From contig NZ_SZNK01000001.1 in the NCBI RefSeq assembly GCF_005217615.1, forward strand, positions 1,135,501 through 1,199,500: a stretch of 64,000 bases of DNA, read 5' to 3'. Below the pieces are notes generated by a model that did no database searches, had not been told where the DNA came from, and saw only the letters and a program-made list of their open reading frames with translations. Both the position numbers and the translations under genes were made by a program. The number at the start of each line of letters is the position of its first letter. Within the stretch, counting starts at the first letter, position 1. This DNA is from Brevibacillus antibioticus (GTDB lineage: Bacteria > Bacillota > Bacilli > Brevibacillales > Brevibacillaceae). Shown here piece after piece: positions 9,425-21,003 of the stretch.

Positions 9425-10573
9425 GTGAAAAAAATAGCGCTCTTAGGTTCAACGGGGTCAGTTGGAACGAGCACGCTTGATGTCGTAGACCAGCATCCTG
9501 AGGATTTTTCGGTGGTGGCTATGGCAGCTGGAACAAACGTCGATCTATTGACACGCCAGGTGGAAAAATTCAAGCCCGAGCTCGTTTCTGTGGGAAATGA
9601 GAAGGCTGCCGTTGAACTGCGAGATAGATTGGCGGGTAAGTCTCAACCAGAAATCGTTTACGGGGCGGAAGGATTGGAACTGGTTGCCCGTCATGAAGCT
9701 GCCAATTTCGTTATGACCGCTGTCGTCGGCAGTGTAGGGGTCGCACCTACACTCGCTGCGATTGAGGCGGGAAAAACAATTGGACTGGCCAACAAAGAGA
9801 CACTGGTGAGCGCTGGCCCTATCGTCATGAAACGAGCGAAAGAAAAAGGCGTATCGATTATTCCAGTAGACAGCGAGCATTCAGCTGTCTACCAATGTCT
9901 GCAAGGGGAGCGTAAGGAAGATGTGGCGCGGGTCATTTTGACCGCTTCAGGAGGTTCCTTCCGTCATCTCTCTCGTGAGGATCTACAGCAAGTGACAGTA
10001 GAGCAGGCATTGGCTCATCCGAATTGGAGCATGGGTGCAAAAATTACCATCGATTCTGCTACCATGATGAACAAAGGTTTTGAAGTGATCGAGGCTCATT
10101 GGCTGTTCGATTTACCTTATGAGCAAATCGAATGCGTATTGCATTATGAAAGTATCATTCACTCTATGGTAGAATACAAAGACAGAGCGGTCATGGCCCA
10201 ACTCGGTACGCCGGATATGAAGGTTCCGATTCAGTACGCCATGAGCTATCCCATCAGAAAAGAACTGCCTACGGAACCACTTGATTTAGTCAAGATTGCC
10301 ACGCTTCATTTTGCAGCCATGGATTATGAGCGTTATCCTTTGTTAAAATTAGCGTATGAGTGCGGCATGGCAGGAGGTACACATACCGCAGTACTGAATG
10401 CAGCCAATGAAGTCGCAGTTGATAGGTTCTTGAAGGGAGCGATCCGTTTTTTGGACATCGAAAAGGTCGTCCGAAAAACGTGCGAAGCTCACCCTGGTGT
10501 AGCGAGTCCAGAGCTTGCAGATATTTTTGCAGCTGATGAGTGGGCACGCTCTTATGCGCTCGTCTCCATCTAA
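9425..10573 (+). CDS. dxr: 1-deoxy-D-xylulose 5-phosphate reductoisomerase
   Basis: A 382-residue enzyme of the MEP isoprenoid pathway that converts DXP to 2-C-methylerythritol 4-phosphate with NADPH. The N-terminal nucleotide-binding loop is [16 protein letters not shown]; the metal/substrate region includes VDSEHSA (about 147-153) and the flexible-loop segment [20 protein letters not shown]. Start GTG 9425 follows AGAGGGTG; GTG 9416 lies inside that ribosome site and is rejected. With uppS and ispG nearby, this block couples precursor supply to lipid-carrier synthesis. Confidence 0.96.
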   Translation: MKKIALLGSTGSVGTSTLDVVDQHPEDFSVVAMAAGTNVDLLTRQVEKFKPELVSVGNEKAAVELRDRLAGKSQPEIVYGAEGLELVARHEAANFVMTAVVGSVGVAPTLAAIEAGKTIGLANKETLVSAGPIVMKRAKEKGVSIIPVDSEHSAVYQCLQGERKEDVARVILTASGGSFRHLSREDLQQVTVEQALAHPNWSMGAKITIDSATMMNKGFEVIEAHWLFDLPYEQIECVLHYESIIHSMVEYKDRAVMAQLGTPDMKVPIQYAMSYPIRKELPTEPLDLVKIATLHFAAMDYERYPLLKLAYECGMAGGTHTAVLNAANEVAVDRFLKGAIRFLDIEKVVRKTCEAHPGVASPELADIFAADEWARSYALVSI

Positions 10574-10616
10574 GGATTATGAGTGTTAGATACTTGACAG
10601 AAAGGTGGCTGTTCAC

Positions 10617-11882
10617 TTGCCTTTGCCCAACCTGGATTCCGTTGAATCAATTCTCGCGATTGTCGTTGTATTTGGGGTACTTGTCTTTGTGCACGAACTA
10701 GGACACTTCCTTCTGGCGAAGAAGGCAGGGATCTTATGTCGTGAATTTGCACTGGGAATGGGGCCAAAAATTTTTCGCGTGAAGCGGGGAGAAACGGAAT
10801 ACACCTTACGCCTGTTACCCATCGGCGGTCTCGTTCGCATGGCGGGAGAAGACCCGGAGATGGATATGTTAAAACCGCACATGGAGGTAAGCGTGGAGCG
10901 GGATGCGTTAGGAAAGGTCACACATATTTTGCTCGATGGGCCAAGTTCTGGTTCTGCTCGTGCGATTACTGGTACGGTGGTACAATTTGATCTGGAGCAA
11001 AATTTAAATATCGTGCTTGAACTGGATGGAGAGCAGAAGACGTTTGCTGTTCATCCACAGGCTCACCTGGTCAAGGATGGACAAGAAGTACAGATTGCCC
11101 CTCTGAACAGACAGTTCAAAGGCAAGACAGTTTCACAACGTTTTTGGGCGATTTTTGCAGGACCTGCAGCCAACTTTTTGCTGGCGTTTGTTTTGTTTAT
11201 CGTGATCGGCTTCTTGTACGGCGTACCGAATAGTAGCATTCTGGGGAATGTGATCCCGGGAGGACCTGCTGCTGCTGCTGGATTATTGCCAGGTGATAAG
11301 GTGATTGCGATTCAAGGTCAGCCTGTATCCTCGTGGAAAGACGTTATAGAGAAGATTAGCAAAGCGCCGGACCAACAATTAACAGTTGAGTACGAGCGCA
11401 ATGGCCAGCGTATGACTGTGCCTGTGAAAGTAGGGAAAGACGAGAACAACGTGGGCAAAATCATGGTAACTAATGCAACCACGTTTGCCCCAGGAGAAGT
11501 TCTCAAATACGGTGCAACCTCCACGTACGAGTTTACAATGATGATCCTGAAAAGCTTGGGAATGCTCGTGACGGGTGAATACGGACTGAAGGACTTGAGT
11601 GGTCCAGTCGGTATTTTCAAGATGACGGGAGAGGTTGCGCAACAAGGTATGGCGATTCTGTTGAAATGGGCTGCTGTATTGAGCATTAACCTTGGGTTGT
11701 TCAATCTGTTGCCACTGCCAGCCTTGGATGGCGGTCGTCTCGCCTTCTTGGGAGTAGAGGCGCTGCGCGGTCGACCTGTTGACCCGCATAAAGAAGGAAT
11801 GGTTCATTTCTTGGGCTTTGCCTTTTTGATGTTGCTGATTTTGGTAGTGACTTGGAATGATCTGCAACGATTGTTCTCCTAA
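10617..11882 (+). CDS. rseP: Site-2 intramembrane zinc metalloprotease RseP
   Basis: A 421-residue M50 protease (RasP/YluC in B. subtilis) that cleaves membrane substrates such as anti-sigma factors and signal-peptide remnants. The zinc motif HELGH is at residues 26-30 in the first membrane segment. A PDZ domain spans about 205-275, and the second metal motif is in PALDGGRLAFLG near the C-terminus. About four membrane segments are visible. TTG 10617 is chosen because AAAGGTGG (10601-10608) is well spaced for it; GTG 10605 lies inside that site. An insertion at about 85-165 makes it longer at the N-terminal side than some homologues. Confidence 0.95.
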   Translation: MPLPNLDSVESILAIVVVFGVLVFVHELGHFLLAKKAGILCREFALGMGPKIFRVKRGETEYTLRLLPIGGLVRMAGEDPEMDMLKPHMEVSVERDALGKVTHILLDGPSSGSARAITGTVVQFDLEQNLNIVLELDGEQKTFAVHPQAHLVKDGQEVQIAPLNRQFKGKTVSQRFWAIFAGPAANFLLAFVLFIVIGFLYGVPNSSILGNVIPGGPAAAAGLLPGDKVIAIQGQPVSSWKDVIEKISKAPDQQLTVEYERNGQRMTVPVKVGKDENNVGKIMVTNATTFAPGEVLKYGATSTYEFTMMILKSLGMLVTGEYGLKDLSGPVGIFKMTGEVAQQGMAILLKWAAVLSINLGLFNLLPLPALDGGRLAFLGVEALRGRPVDPHKEGMVHFLGFAFLMLLILVVTWNDLQRLFS

Positions 11883-11937
11883 TCACGTACTAACACGATA
11901 GAAAGATAAACAGACATACGTAAAAGGATGGTGCAAA

Positions 11938-13020
11938 ATGTTCAAGCGCGAGGAGACGAAACCGGTTTTTGTAGGTGGAGTGCAAATCGGGGGCCAAAAA
12001 AGCGTCGTCATCCAATCGATGACGACAGCAGACACACGTGATGTAGAAAAAACTCTGGCCGAGATTCAGAGACTGCACGATGTCGGTTGCCAAATTGTTC
12101 GCTTGGCCGTCATCAATGAAGATGCAGCCCGTGCCATCAAAAAAATTAAAGAACGCTCCCCGTTGCCGCTTGTTGCCGACATTCATTTCGACCACAAGCT
12201 GGCATTGATTGCACTGGAGAGCGGGATTGATAAAATTCGGATCAACCCAGGAAACATTGGGTCGAAAGAAAAAACGCAACGCGTAGTGGAAGCGTGCCGT
12301 GAGCGCAATGTTCCGATCCGTATCGGGGTCAACTCCGGTTCTGTCGAGAAAAGACTTTTGGATAAATACGGTTACCCTTCTCCTGAAGCAATCGTAGAAA
12401 GTGCGATGGACCACGTGCAAATTCTCGAAGACTTGAATTACGACAACATTGTCATTTCCTTGAAGTCTTCCGATGTTCCAACAATGATCCAAACCTATTC
12501 GTTGATGGCACAGAAACGCAACTATCCGCTGCACGTCGGTGTAACAGAAGCAGGTACTCAGTTCTCCGGCAGCATTAAGTCTTCGGTTGGAATCGGAACG
12601 GTATTGTCGATGGGCATTGGTGACACGATTCGCGTATCCCTGACGGCTGATCCTGTTGAAGAAATTAAAGTAGCGAAACAAATCCTTCGCAGCTTGGATA
12701 TCGTGAATAACGATCCAGTGGTGATTGCATGCCCATCTTGCGGTCGATGCGCAATTGACCTGATCGGCTTGGCAACCAAAGTCGAGGATGCTGTTTCCAC
12801 GCTGAAAGTACCGTTAAAAGTAGCGGTAATGGGCTGCGCGGTTAATGGCCCTGGTGAAGCTCGTGAAGCGGATGTAGGTGTGGCCGGCGGAAATGGCGAG
12901 GGCTTGATTTTCCGTAATGGTGAAATTGTTCGGAAAGTAAAAGAAACCGAGTTGTTTGAAGAACTGATGAAAGAAATTAACGAAATAGTAAACGAGCAAA
13001 AACCTACAACTGTAGGATAA
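11938..13020 (+). CDS. ispG: 4-hydroxy-3-methylbut-2-enyl-diphosphate synthase (flavodoxin)
   Basis: A 360-residue 4Fe-4S enzyme of the MEP pathway that reduces and ring-opens MEcPP to HMBPP. The cluster ligands are visible as C265 and C268 in CPSCGRC and C300 in MGCAVNGPGEA, with the conserved Glu in the same motif. The N-terminal TIM-barrel half carries the PVFVGGVQIGG start typical of the family. AAAGGATGG precedes ATG 11938. It follows rseP and precedes proS, the usual order in Bacillales. Confidence 0.97.
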   Translation: MFKREETKPVFVGGVQIGGQKSVVIQSMTTADTRDVEKTLAEIQRLHDVGCQIVRLAVINEDAARAIKKIKERSPLPLVADIHFDHKLALIALESGIDKIRINPGNIGSKEKTQRVVEACRERNVPIRIGVNSGSVEKRLLDKYGYPSPEAIVESAMDHVQILEDLNYDNIVISLKSSDVPTMIQTYSLMAQKRNYPLHVGVTEAGTQFSGSIKSSVGIGTVLSMGIGDTIRVSLTADPVEEIKVAKQILRSLDIVNNDPVVIACPSCGRCAIDLIGLATKVEDAVSTLKVPLKVAVMGCAVNGPGEAREADVGVAGGNGEGLIFRNGEIVRKVKETELFEELMKEINEIVNEQKPTTVG

Positions 13021-13060
13021 TGCACGTTGATTGCTGATAAGGCATAAGGAGGACACGCAC

Positions 13061-14809
13061 GTGTTGAAGCAAAGTCAAATGTTGATCCCTACCCTGCGGG
13101 AAGTGCCATCCGACGCGGAGATTGCCAGCCACAAGCTGCTGCTCCGCGCTGGTATGGCCCGCCAACTGGCTTCCGGTATTTATACGTACCTGCCCCTGGC
13201 GCTCCGTTCCCTGCACAAAATCCAAGCGATTGTGCGTGAAGAAATGAATAATGCTGGGGGACAAGAGCTGTTGATGCCAGCGATGCAACCAGCTGAGCTG
13301 TGGCATCAAACGGGTCGCTGGGATGTATATGGTCCCGAGCTCGTTCGCCTGCGTGACCGTCATGATCGTCCTTTTGCCTTGGGTCCAACCCACGAAGAAG
13401 TCATTACGAGTCTCGTGCGTGATGAGATTAACTCTTACAAAAAACTCCCGATCAACCTTTATCAAATTCAAACCAAGTTCCGTGATGAAGTACGTCCACG
13501 CTTCGGTTTGATTCGTTGCCGCGAGTTTATTATGAAGGATGCTTACTCTTTTGATACGTCACAAGAAGGTCTCGATCGCAACTTCCAGGCGATGTACGAT
13601 GCGTACACGAACATCTTTACCCGAGTAGGCTTGAACTTCCGTGCAGTAGAAGCGGATGCAGGTGCAATCGGCGGAAAAGGCACTTACGAATTCATGGCGT
13701 TGTGCGACATAGGGGAAGACACGATTGCTTATTCGGAAGAAGGCGATTATGCGGCCAACTTGGAAAAGGCAGAAGTCGTGTACAAGCCATCCGCGAAGCC
13801 AGCAACAGAAGCGCCAGCTCGCGAAAAATTGCATACGCCTGGCACTAAAACGATCGACCAATTGGTACAAGCACTGCAAATCGAAGCAAAGCAAATCATC
13901 AAGAGTCTCATTTATCGCGTAGACGACAAGCTGGTTATGGTGCTGGTGCGCGGTGATCATGAGATCAACGAAGTGAAGCTGAAGAACTTGTATGATGCGA
14001 CGATCGTAGGATTGGCTTCTGAAGCGGATATCGTTTCGGTAACAGGAGCGCCAGCAGGATTTGTTGGCCCAGTTGGCATTGATCCTGAAAAAGTGGAAAT
14101 CATCGCGGACAATTTTGTTCAAGATGTGTATGATGGTGTTGTCGGTGCCAATGAAACAGACTATCATCTGACACACGTAGCTGCTGGCCGTGACTTTACG
14201 GTTTCCCAGTACGCTGACTTGCGAAACATTACCGAAGGCGACGAGTGCCCTCGTACAGGTGGTGTTATCAAGTTCGCCCGTGGTGTAGAAGTCGGTCACG
14301 TATTCAAGCTGGGTACGAAATACTCCACTGCGATGGGTGCTACGTACTTGGATGAGAACGGTCGCAGTCAACCGATGATCATGGGCTGCTACGGAATTGG
14401 AGTATCTCGTACAATTGCGGCAGTGATCGAGCAGAATAATGATGAAAATGGTATCATTTGGCCAGTATCTGTTGCACCTTTCCATGTGCATGTGATTCCG
14501 GTAAATGTTAAAGTAGAAGAGCAACGTCAAGTTAGTGAACAAATTACAGAAGCACTGCGCAAGGCTGGCGTCGAGGTTTTGTTTGACGATCGTCCTGAGC
14601 GTGCTGGTGTGAAGTTTAAAGATGCCGATTTGATCGGATTGCCTCTGCGTATTACAGTTTCCGATAAAGCGGCACAAGAAGGAACAGTGGAAGTGCGTAT
14701 CCGCAAAAACGGTGAAACACATGATGTGAAGCTGGATCAATTGGTCGATGAAGTGAAAGGTCTCCTATCTCGTGTTGACCAAACCGGAGCTGCGTTGTTC
14801 GGTAACTAG
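13061..14809 (+). CDS. proS: Prolyl-tRNA synthetase
   Basis: A 582-residue class II aminoacyl-tRNA synthetase of the bacterial type, which carries an editing domain between motifs 2 and 3. Motif 2 ([20 protein letters not shown], about 138-157), the editing insertion (about 230-395) and the motif 3 region ([20 protein letters not shown], about 440-459) are visible. The anticodon-binding domain fills about 475-570. Start GTG 13061 follows AAGGAGG; the frame is open upstream to 13031, but that region contains the ribosome site. No T-box leader is seen before it. Confidence 0.97.
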   Translation: MLKQSQMLIPTLREVPSDAEIASHKLLLRAGMARQLASGIYTYLPLALRSLHKIQAIVREEMNNAGGQELLMPAMQPAELWHQTGRWDVYGPELVRLRDRHDRPFALGPTHEEVITSLVRDEINSYKKLPINLYQIQTKFRDEVRPRFGLIRCREFIMKDAYSFDTSQEGLDRNFQAMYDAYTNIFTRVGLNFRAVEADAGAIGGKGTYEFMALCDIGEDTIAYSEEGDYAANLEKAEVVYKPSAKPATEAPAREKLHTPGTKTIDQLVQALQIEAKQIIKSLIYRVDDKLVMVLVRGDHEINEVKLKNLYDATIVGLASEADIVSVTGAPAGFVGPVGIDPEKVEIIADNFVQDVYDGVVGANETDYHLTHVAAGRDFTVSQYADLRNITEGDECPRTGGVIKFARGVEVGHVFKLGTKYSTAMGATYLDENGRSQPMIMGCYGIGVSRTIAAVIEQNNDENGIIWPVSVAPFHVHVIPVNVKVEEQRQVSEQITEALRKAGVEVLFDDRPERAGVKFKDADLIGLPLRITVSDKAAQEGTVEVRIRKNGETHDVKLDQLVDEVKGLLSRVDQTGAALFGN

Positions 14810-14848
14810 TTGCATGCAGGAATAAGAAGGATTTTGTCGAATTTCTAC

Positions 14849-14887
14849 GGGGTACTCCCCCAGATTAACGGGGAGTACCTCTTTTTC
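14849..14887 (+). terminator. Terminator after proS
   Basis: GGTACTCCCC (14851-14860) pairs perfectly with GGGGAGTACC (14870-14879), followed by TCTTTTTC. It separates the lipid/isoprenoid block from polC. Confidence 0.85.
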
Positions 14888-14925
14888 TTGTTTGAACGCT
14901 CACTTATAGGGAAGGTGGGAAAACC

Positions 14926-17900
14926 GTGGACCGTTTACAAGAGCAAAAACATCGCTTCTCCCTATTGGTCAAGCAAATGGAAGTTCCTGACGAATGGGTG
15001 GAGCGATTTTTTCTTGATGCTCAAATTGAAAAGTTAGAGCTGTATAAGCAAAACAAAGAATGGGTTTTTCACTTTGCCCTCCCGAGAATGATACCTGCGG
15101 ATGTTTATTCAGCTTTTACTAAGCGATTGACGCATACATTTTCACATTTAGCCAAAGTAGATACCCGATTTCGCTATCACCAAAAGCCGTCTCTCGATCA
15201 CGTAGTCGAAGAGTATTGGGATGTTTTGCTGGCGGGGCTGGAGCCAACTTTGAACTCCTTGGCAGTTACGATGCGTCAAGCGCGTAAGCAAGTCGACCAA
15301 CAGGAAGTCAAGGTGTACTTGCCAACAGAGATGTCCGTTGAGGTTGCCAAGCGAAAACGAGCGGATAATGAGCTTTTGGCTGCTTTCCAGAAAGCTACCG
15401 ATTCCTCGATGCGCTTTACTTTCCATGGGGAAGAAAGCGATGACGCGTACAAGGCCTTTGAGGAGCAACGTAAAGAAGAAGAACGTGCTCTCGTCGAAGT
15501 AGTGATGACGGCTGTTCAACAGGAGAGCAAATCGTCTGATAAAGCTGAGGCTGTCACTACGCTCATGATGGGGTATGAAATCAAAGATGCGCCGATCCCG
15601 ATTTGCGAGATTCAAGATGAGGAACGCCGTATCGTCATCCAAGGAACCGTATTTAACGTTGAAGTAAAAGAGCTTCGTAGTGGACGTCATTTGCTCACGT
15701 TCAACGTTTCAGATTATACGGATTCTCTCACGGTGAAGATGTTCTCTCGCGATAAAGAAGATGTGAAAATGCTCGAATTGCTGAAAGACGGCATGTGGGT
15801 GAAAGTACGGGGAAGTGTACAGCATGACACATTTGTACGCGATCTCGTTATGAATGCCAATGATTTGAACCAGATTGAGCAAGTCATTCGCAAAGATCAA
15901 GCGGAAGAAAAACGTGTCGAGCTCCATTGTCATACGCCGATGAGTGCGCTTGATGCTGTTGCATCTGTAAAATCACTGGTTTCGACGGCAGCCAAGTGGG
16001 GCCATAAAGCCATTGCTGTTACTGACCATGGTGTCGTGCAGGCTTTTCCAGAGGCGTATTCCATCGCCAAAAAGAACAACATCAAATGCATTCTCGGTAT
16101 GGAAGCGTACGTAGTCGAGGATGGCATCGATATCGTTTACAACCTGCAAGCGGACAATAATCTTTCCATTGATGAAAATACGGAATACGTTGTGTTTGAT
16201 ACGGAGACAACGGGTTTAAACGCGTCAGAGCATACAATCATCGAGATCGCTGCTGTTAAAATGAAAGGCTCGGAAATTGTCGACCAATGGACGGAGCTGA
16301 TTGACCCGCAATTGGTTATTGGGCCAAAGACAACGGAGATTACGGGTATTACCAACGAAATGCTCCGCGGGCAAGAGACACTGGATGTGGTACTTCGCAA
16401 GTTCAAGGATTTTTCTGGTGACGCCATCCTGGTTGCACATAATGCAGAGTTTGACAAAGCGTTTATTAACGCGTGCGCCAAACGGATTGGCATGGAGCCA
16501 TGGACCAATCCATTTTTAGATACACTGCCGCTAGCGCGCTTGATGTACAAGGGAATGCGCAATTATCGTTTGGGATCATTAGCGAAAAAGTTTAACGTCG
16601 AGCTCATTAATGCCCACCGTGCGTTGGATGATACGGTGGCCTTGGCTCACGTGTTCCAGCAAATGTTGAAGGACATAAAAGAAGCGGAAATCAAATCGCT
16701 CGCTGAACTGAATGAAAAAAGCAACGAAGAGGCGGATTACAAGAGTGGACGTCCATTCCATGCGACGATTCTCGTGCAAAATAAAGAAGGTCTCAAAAAC
16801 CTGTACAAGCTCGTAAGTCGCTCCCATGTGGAAACATTCTTCCGTTGGCCACGAATTCAGCGAAGCCAGCTGACCAAATACCGCGAAGGCTTGCTAATTG
16901 GTACGGCATGCAAAGACGGAGAACTCATGCAAGCGATTCTCCGCGGTAAGTCACCTGAAGAGTTGAAGGAAGTTGCTGCTTTTTACGACTTTTTGGAATT
17001 ACAGCCGGTCGCTCATTACTCGCCGCTGTTACGTAATGAAGAAATTCCTTCGCTGGAAACGATGAAAGGCTACCATGAAAAGATCGTCGACATGGGAAAA
17101 GAGCTCGGCAAGCTGGTCGTTGCTACAGGGGATGTGCACTTTCTGAATCCTCAGGATGAGATCTTCCGCGATGTATTCTTACTGTCAAAAGGTGATCCAA
17201 CCGCAGGCAATCAGCCGCCGCTTTACTTTCATACAACGGATGAGATGCTGGAGGCGTTCTCCTTTTTGGGAGAAGAGACCGCAAAAGAAATTGTCGTGAC
17301 GAACACAAATGCCATCGCGGATATGATTGAGGATATTAGTCCGATTCCAGACAAGCTGTACACGCCGATCATTGAAGGGGCGGACGATGAGCTGCGTCAA
17401 ATGTGTTATGACAAAGCAAAGTTGTTGTATGGCGAGCCATTGCCCGAACTGGTCGAGCATCGCTTGGAAAAAGAATTGAACAGTATCATCAAGCACGGCT
17501 TCGGTGTGATTTATTTGATTTCGCAGCGCTTGGTAACGAAATCGTTGAATGATGGTTACCTGGTAGGTTCACGTGGATCTGTAGGCTCGTCTTTTGTTGC
17601 GACGATGTCTGAGATTACAGAGGTAAATCCATTGCCTCCTCACTATCGCTGCCCAAATTGCAAGCACAGCGAGTTTATTACAGATGGTTCAATCGCCTCT
17701 GGGTTTGACTTGGAGGATAAAGCATGTACACAATGTGGAACTATGTATGCCAAGGACGGCCAGGACATCCCGTTCGAGACGTTCCTCGGTTTTAAAGGAG
17801 ACAAGGTACCGGATATTGACTTGAACTTCTCTGGTGATTATCAGCCGCGTGCACACAAGTACACACAAGAGCTGTTCGGAGCGGATTTCGTATATCGTGC

Positions 17901-19230
17901 AGGAACGATTGGTACAGTTGCGGAAAAAACAGCGTATGGCTACGTGCGCAAGTATGCGGATGAGCGTGGAATGACGTTGCGTAATGCGGAGATATCCCGG
18001 ATTGTCAACGGCTGTACGGGTGTAAAAAGGACGACAGGACAGCATCCGGGTGGTATTATCGTAGTTCCAGACTACATGGAAATTGAAGACTTTTGTCCGA
18101 TTCAGTTCCCGGCTGATGATAATGAGTCAGAATGGCGCACAACCCATTTCGACTTCCACTCGATTCATGACAACTTGCTAAAACTCGATATTCTGGGACA
18201 CGACGATCCGACCGTCATTCGTATGCTGCAAGACTTGACGGGAATGGACCCGAAGACGATTCCACTGGATGATAAAAAGACGATGTCCATCTTCAGTACG
18301 ACCGAAGCGTTGGGGGTTACACCTGAGCAAATAGGTACGAACATGGGGACATTGGGCATACCTGAGTTTGGGACTAAATTCGTACGTCAGATGCTAGAAG
18401 ACACCAAACCGACTACGTTTGCCGAGCTTGTTCAGATTTCTGGACTCTCTCACGGTACGGACGTTTGGCTGAACAACGCGCAGGACTTGATCCGCAACGG
18501 TACTTGCAAGCTACCAGATGTAATTGGTTGTCGTGACGATATCATGGTGTATTTGATCTATAAAGGGCTAGAGCCATCCCGTGCTTTTAAGATCATGGAG
18601 TCCGTTCGTAAGGGTAAAGGGGTTCCTGAGGACGATCAAGAAGAAATGCGCAATAACAATGTGCCAGAATGGTATATTCAGTCGTGCCAGCGGATCAAGT
18701 ACATGTTCCCGAAGGCGCATGCGACTGCCTACGTCATGATGGCTGTACGGATCGCCTATTTCAAGGTTCATCGCCCATTAGAGTTTTACGCGACGTATTT
18801 CACTGTTCGCGCAGATGACTTCGATATTCCGCTGATGGTCAAAGGCTCAGCGGCGATCAAGCAAAAGATTGAGGAGATTGAGGGCAAGGGACACGATGCA
18901 CAGCCTAAAGAAAAGGCATTGCTGACGGTCTTGGAGATGGCGTTGGAGATGATAGAACGCGGCTTCCGTTTTGTCAACGTTGATTTGTACAAATCGGACG
19001 CTACGCGTTTCTTGATCGAAGGTGATACTCTCATCGCTCCATTCAACGCCCTGCCTGGTTTAGGGACGAACGCAGCAATCAGTATCGTGCAAGCGAGAGA
19101 GCAAGGAGAGTTTTTGTCCAAGGAGGACCTCCTATCCCGATCACGGATCTCCAAGACCATTTTGGAGTTCTTGGACGAGCAAGGTGCTTTGCAAGGATTG
19201 CCAGAATCCAACCAGCTATCCTTGTTCTAA
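14926..19230 (+). CDS. polC: DNA polymerase III alpha subunit, PolC type
   Basis: A 1434-residue replicative polymerase (B. subtilis PolC 1437). In order: N-terminal domain; OB fold at about 220-300; split PHP domain starting near residue 331 ([14 protein letters not shown]); 3'-5' exonuclease inserted at about 420-590 with the first metal motif [10 protein letters not shown]; resumed PHP; zinc ribbon near 909 (CPNCKH, later CTQCG); palm with catalytic Asp residues in [14 protein letters not shown] (about 960-973); and the C-terminal clamp-binding end ESNQLSLF. Start GTG 14926 follows GGGAAGGTGGG. PolC extends both strands at the fork in low-GC Gram-positives. Confidence 0.98.
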   Translation: MDRLQEQKHRFSLLVKQMEVPDEWVERFFLDAQIEKLELYKQNKEWVFHFALPRMIPADVYSAFTKRLTHTFSHLAKVDTRFRYHQKPSLDHVVEEYWDVLLAGLEPTLNSLAVTMRQARKQVDQQEVKVYLPTEMSVEVAKRKRADNELLAAFQKATDSSMRFTFHGEESDDAYKAFEEQRKEEERALVEVVMTAVQQESKSSDKAEAVTTLMMGYEIKDAPIPICEIQDEERRIVIQGTVFNVEVKELRSGRHLLTFNVSDYTDSLTVKMFSRDKEDVKMLELLKDGMWVKVRGSVQHDTFVRDLVMNANDLNQIEQVIRKDQAEEKRVELHCHTPMSALDAVASVKSLVSTAAKWGHKAIAVTDHGVVQAFPEAYSIAKKNNIKCILGMEAYVVEDGIDIVYNLQADNNLSIDENTEYVVFDTETTGLNASEHTIIEIAAVKMKGSEIVDQWTELIDPQLVIGPKTTEITGITNEMLRGQETLDVVLRKFKDFSGDAILVAHNAEFDKAFINACAKRIGMEPWTNPFLDTLPLARLMYKGMRNYRLGSLAKKFNVELINAHRALDDTVALAHVFQQMLKDIKEAEIKSLAELNEKSNEEADYKSGRPFHATILVQNKEGLKNLYKLVSRSHVETFFRWPRIQRSQLTKYREGLLIGTACKDGELMQAILRGKSPEELKEVAAFYDFLELQPVAHYSPLLRNEEIPSLETMKGYHEKIVDMGKELGKLVVATGDVHFLNPQDEIFRDVFLLSKGDPTAGNQPPLYFHTTDEMLEAFSFLGEETAKEIVVTNTNAIADMIEDISPIPDKLYTPIIEGADDELRQMCYDKAKLLYGEPLPELVEHRLEKELNSIIKHGFGVIYLISQRLVTKSLNDGYLVGSRGSVGSSFVATMSEITEVNPLPPHYRCPNCKHSEFITDGSIASGFDLEDKACTQCGTMYAKDGQDIPFETFLGFKGDKVPDIDLNFSGDYQPRAHKYTQELFGADFVYRAGTIGTVAEKTAYGYVRKYADERGMTLRNAEISRIVNGCTGVKRTTGQHPGGIIVVPDYMEIEDFCPIQFPADDNESEWRTTHFDFHSIHDNLLKLDILGHDDPTVIRMLQDLTGMDPKTIPLDDKKTMSIFSTTEALGVTPEQIGTNMGTLGIPEFGTKFVRQMLEDTKPTTFAELVQISGLSHGTDVWLNNAQDLIRNGTCKLPDVIGCRDDIMVYLIYKGLEPSRAFKIMESVRKGKGVPEDDQEEMRNNNVPEWYIQSCQRIKYMFPKAHATAYVMMAVRIAYFKVHRPLEFYATYFTVRADDFDIPLMVKGSAAIKQKIEEIEGKGHDAQPKEKALLTVLEMALEMIERGFRFVNVDLYKSDATRFLIEGDTLIAPFNALPGLGTNAAISIVQAREQGEFLSKEDLLSRSRISKTILEFLDEQGALQGLPESNQLSLF

Positions 19231-19263
19231 GGCGTGCAGTCAAGGCTCACAGTCATCCAAAGG

Positions 19264-19292
19264 TTGTCAGCAGAGGGCTGTTATGCTATAAT
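19264..19292 (+). promoter_or_regulatory. Strong extended -10 promoter of the rimP-nusA-infB operon
   Basis: TTGTCA (19264-19269), 17-base spacer ending in TGC, TATAAT (19287-19292). The resulting leader of about 100 bases contains a terminator-like hairpin before the rimP start. Confidence 0.8.
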
Positions 19293-19330
19293 TTTTTTGG
19301 AAATACTGGTTTTATACGCATGGCAGAACG

Positions 19331-19358
19331 AGAGTGGGGAAACCCACTCTTTCTTTCT
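19331..19358 (+). promoter_or_regulatory. Terminator-like hairpin in the rimP-nusA leader (possible attenuator)
   Basis: AGAGTGGG (19331-19338), GAAA tetraloop, CCCACTCT (19343-19350), then TTCTTTCT. The GNRA loop and pyrimidine tail make a stable structure about 35-40 bases from the predicted transcription start. NusA, encoded downstream, stimulates pausing and termination, so feedback attenuation is plausible but inferred. Confidence 0.6.
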
Positions 19359-19397
19359 GGCTACACCTCATGGTTCAAACGAGAAGGAGGTACTTGC

Positions 19398-19856
19398 TTG
19401 AGCAAGGTAACAGGCATCGTCACTGAACTCGTCGCGCCCATTGTTGAAGAAGTGGGCCTGGAGCTGGTTGACATCGAGTACAAAAAGGAAGGCAGCAACT
19501 GGTTTCTGCGCGTGTTTATCGACAATGAAACTGGCAACATCGACATCGATGACTGCCGCCTTGTCAGCGAGAAGCTGAGCGAAAAACTAGACGAAGTAGA
19601 TCCCATCCCTACGGCATACTTTTTAGAAGTATCTTCGCCGGGTGCTGAGCGCCCATTGCGCAAGGATAAGGATTTCACGAAAGCTGTCGGCAGAAATGTG
19701 CATATCACAACAAAAGAGCCAATAGAAGGTGCAACCACGTTCGAAGGCGAACTGGTATCCTATGAGGATGGCAAGCTGACAGTAAAAGAAGCAAAGAAAA
19801 CGTATGTAATTTCCCAAGAGCAAATTGACACAGCTAGAATGGCAATTATTTTTTAG
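19398..19856 (+). CDS. rimP: Ribosome maturation factor RimP
   Basis: A 152-residue RimP (YlxS), needed for 30S maturation. The N-terminal domain carries [34 protein letters not shown] and [14 protein letters not shown] (about 75-89) are family motifs; the C-terminal half is a small beta-barrel. Start TTG 19398 is fixed by AAGGAGG (19384-19390); the open frame extends to 19320 but would cross the leader hairpin. It is the first gene of the nusA-infB operon, as in most bacteria. Confidence 0.95.
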   Translation: MSKVTGIVTELVAPIVEEVGLELVDIEYKKEGSNWFLRVFIDNETGNIDIDDCRLVSEKLSEKLDEVDPIPTAYFLEVSSPGAERPLRKDKDFTKAVGRNVHITTKEPIEGATTFEGELVSYEDGKLTVKEAKKTYVISQEQIDTARMAIIF

Positions 19857-19909
19857 TTGTCTCGGTCTGTGTTTGCCCGTGGTTAGTAAAGGAGGAGGCA
19901 ACGAAAGTC

Positions 19910-21001
19910 ATGAACGGCGATTTTATCGAGGCTTTAGAAGCCATTGAGAGAGAGAAAGGCATCACCAAAGACGTACTGATCGAGGCCATCGAAGCGGCTC
20001 TTATCTCTGGATACAAACGTAACTTCAACTCGGCCCAAAATGTACGGGTGGATGTAAATCGTCATTCAGGTATGGTGCGTGTGTTTGCGCGGAAGAGCGT
20101 AGTCGAAGAGGTTTTGGATCCGCGCCTGGAGATCTCTCAAGAAGCAGCACAAGAAATCGATCCTAACTTCCGTCTGGAGGATATCGTAGAAATCGAGGTA
20201 ACGCCTCGTGATTTCGGTCGTATTGCCGCTCAGACAGCGAAGCAAGTGGTTACACAGCGCATTCGTGAAGCGGAGCGCGGTTTGATCTACAGCGAGTTTA
20301 TTGAGCGTGAAGACGATATCGTAACAGGCGTCGTTCAACGTATGGACGCTCGCAATTATTACATTGATCTGGGTAAGGCTGAAGCTGTTATGCCGATCAC
20401 AGAAAAAATGCCATCCGAAGATTTTAAATCACAAGATCGCGTGAAGGCATACATCATCAAAGTAGAGAAAACCACTAAAGGACCGCAAATCGTCGTTTCC
20501 CGTACTCACCCGGGGCTCTTGAAGCGCCTCTTTGAATTAGAAGTGCCAGAAATATATGACGGCGTGGTTGAAATCAAGTCTGTTGCCCGTGAAGCGGGTG
20601 ATCGCTCGAAGATCGCTGTGCATTCCATCAACGGAGATGTAGATCCAGTTGGAGCATGTGTTGGTCCAAAGGGCATGCGCGTCCAAACGATCGTTACGGA
20701 GCTGAAAGGCGAAAAGATCGACATTGTTCGTTGGTCTGAAGATCCTGCCGAGTATGTAGCCAATGCACTCAGCCCTGCAAAGGTGTTGCATGTTGAGGTT
20801 AACGTAGCGGAGAAGGTTACACGTGTGATCGTTCCTGATTATCAATTGTCTCTGGCGATTGGTAAGCGCGGTCAAAACGCGCGCCTGGCAGCCAAGCTGA
20901 CTGGCTGGAAGATCGATATCAAGAGCGAGTCCCAAGCCGACCAAGAAGGCATCGCTTATCCAAAAGAAGTAGAGAGCGATGAAGGGACGGACAACGAATA
21001 A
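19910..21001 (+). CDS. nusA: Transcription termination/antitermination factor NusA
   Basis: A 363-residue NusA of the short Gram-positive form, lacking the C-terminal acidic repeats of E. coli NusA. It has the N-terminal RNA polymerase-binding domain (about 1-125), S1 domain (about 130-200), KH1 (about 230-275) and KH2 (about 300-345; VVSRTHPGLLKRLF lies at the S1-KH1 border and IGKRGQNARLAAKLTGWKID in KH2). AAAGGAGGAGG precedes ATG 19910. Only 2 bases separate it from the next gene. Confidence 0.98.
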   Translation: MNGDFIEALEAIEREKGITKDVLIEAIEAALISGYKRNFNSAQNVRVDVNRHSGMVRVFARKSVVEEVLDPRLEISQEAAQEIDPNFRLEDIVEIEVTPRDFGRIAAQTAKQVVTQRIREAERGLIYSEFIEREDDIVTGVVQRMDARNYYIDLGKAEAVMPITEKMPSEDFKSQDRVKAYIIKVEKTTKGPQIVVSRTHPGLLKRLFELEVPEIYDGVVEIKSVAREAGDRSKIAVHSINGDVDPVGACVGPKGMRVQTIVTELKGEKIDIVRWSEDPAEYVANALSPAKVLHVEVNVAEKVTRVIVPDYQLSLAIGKRGQNARLAAKLTGWKIDIKSESQADQEGIAYPKEVESDEGTDNE

Positions 21002-21003
21002 TC

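Noticed and set aside
13021-13060. T-box leader for proS
   Set aside because: Only 40 bases separate ispG from proS, so no T-box can fit.
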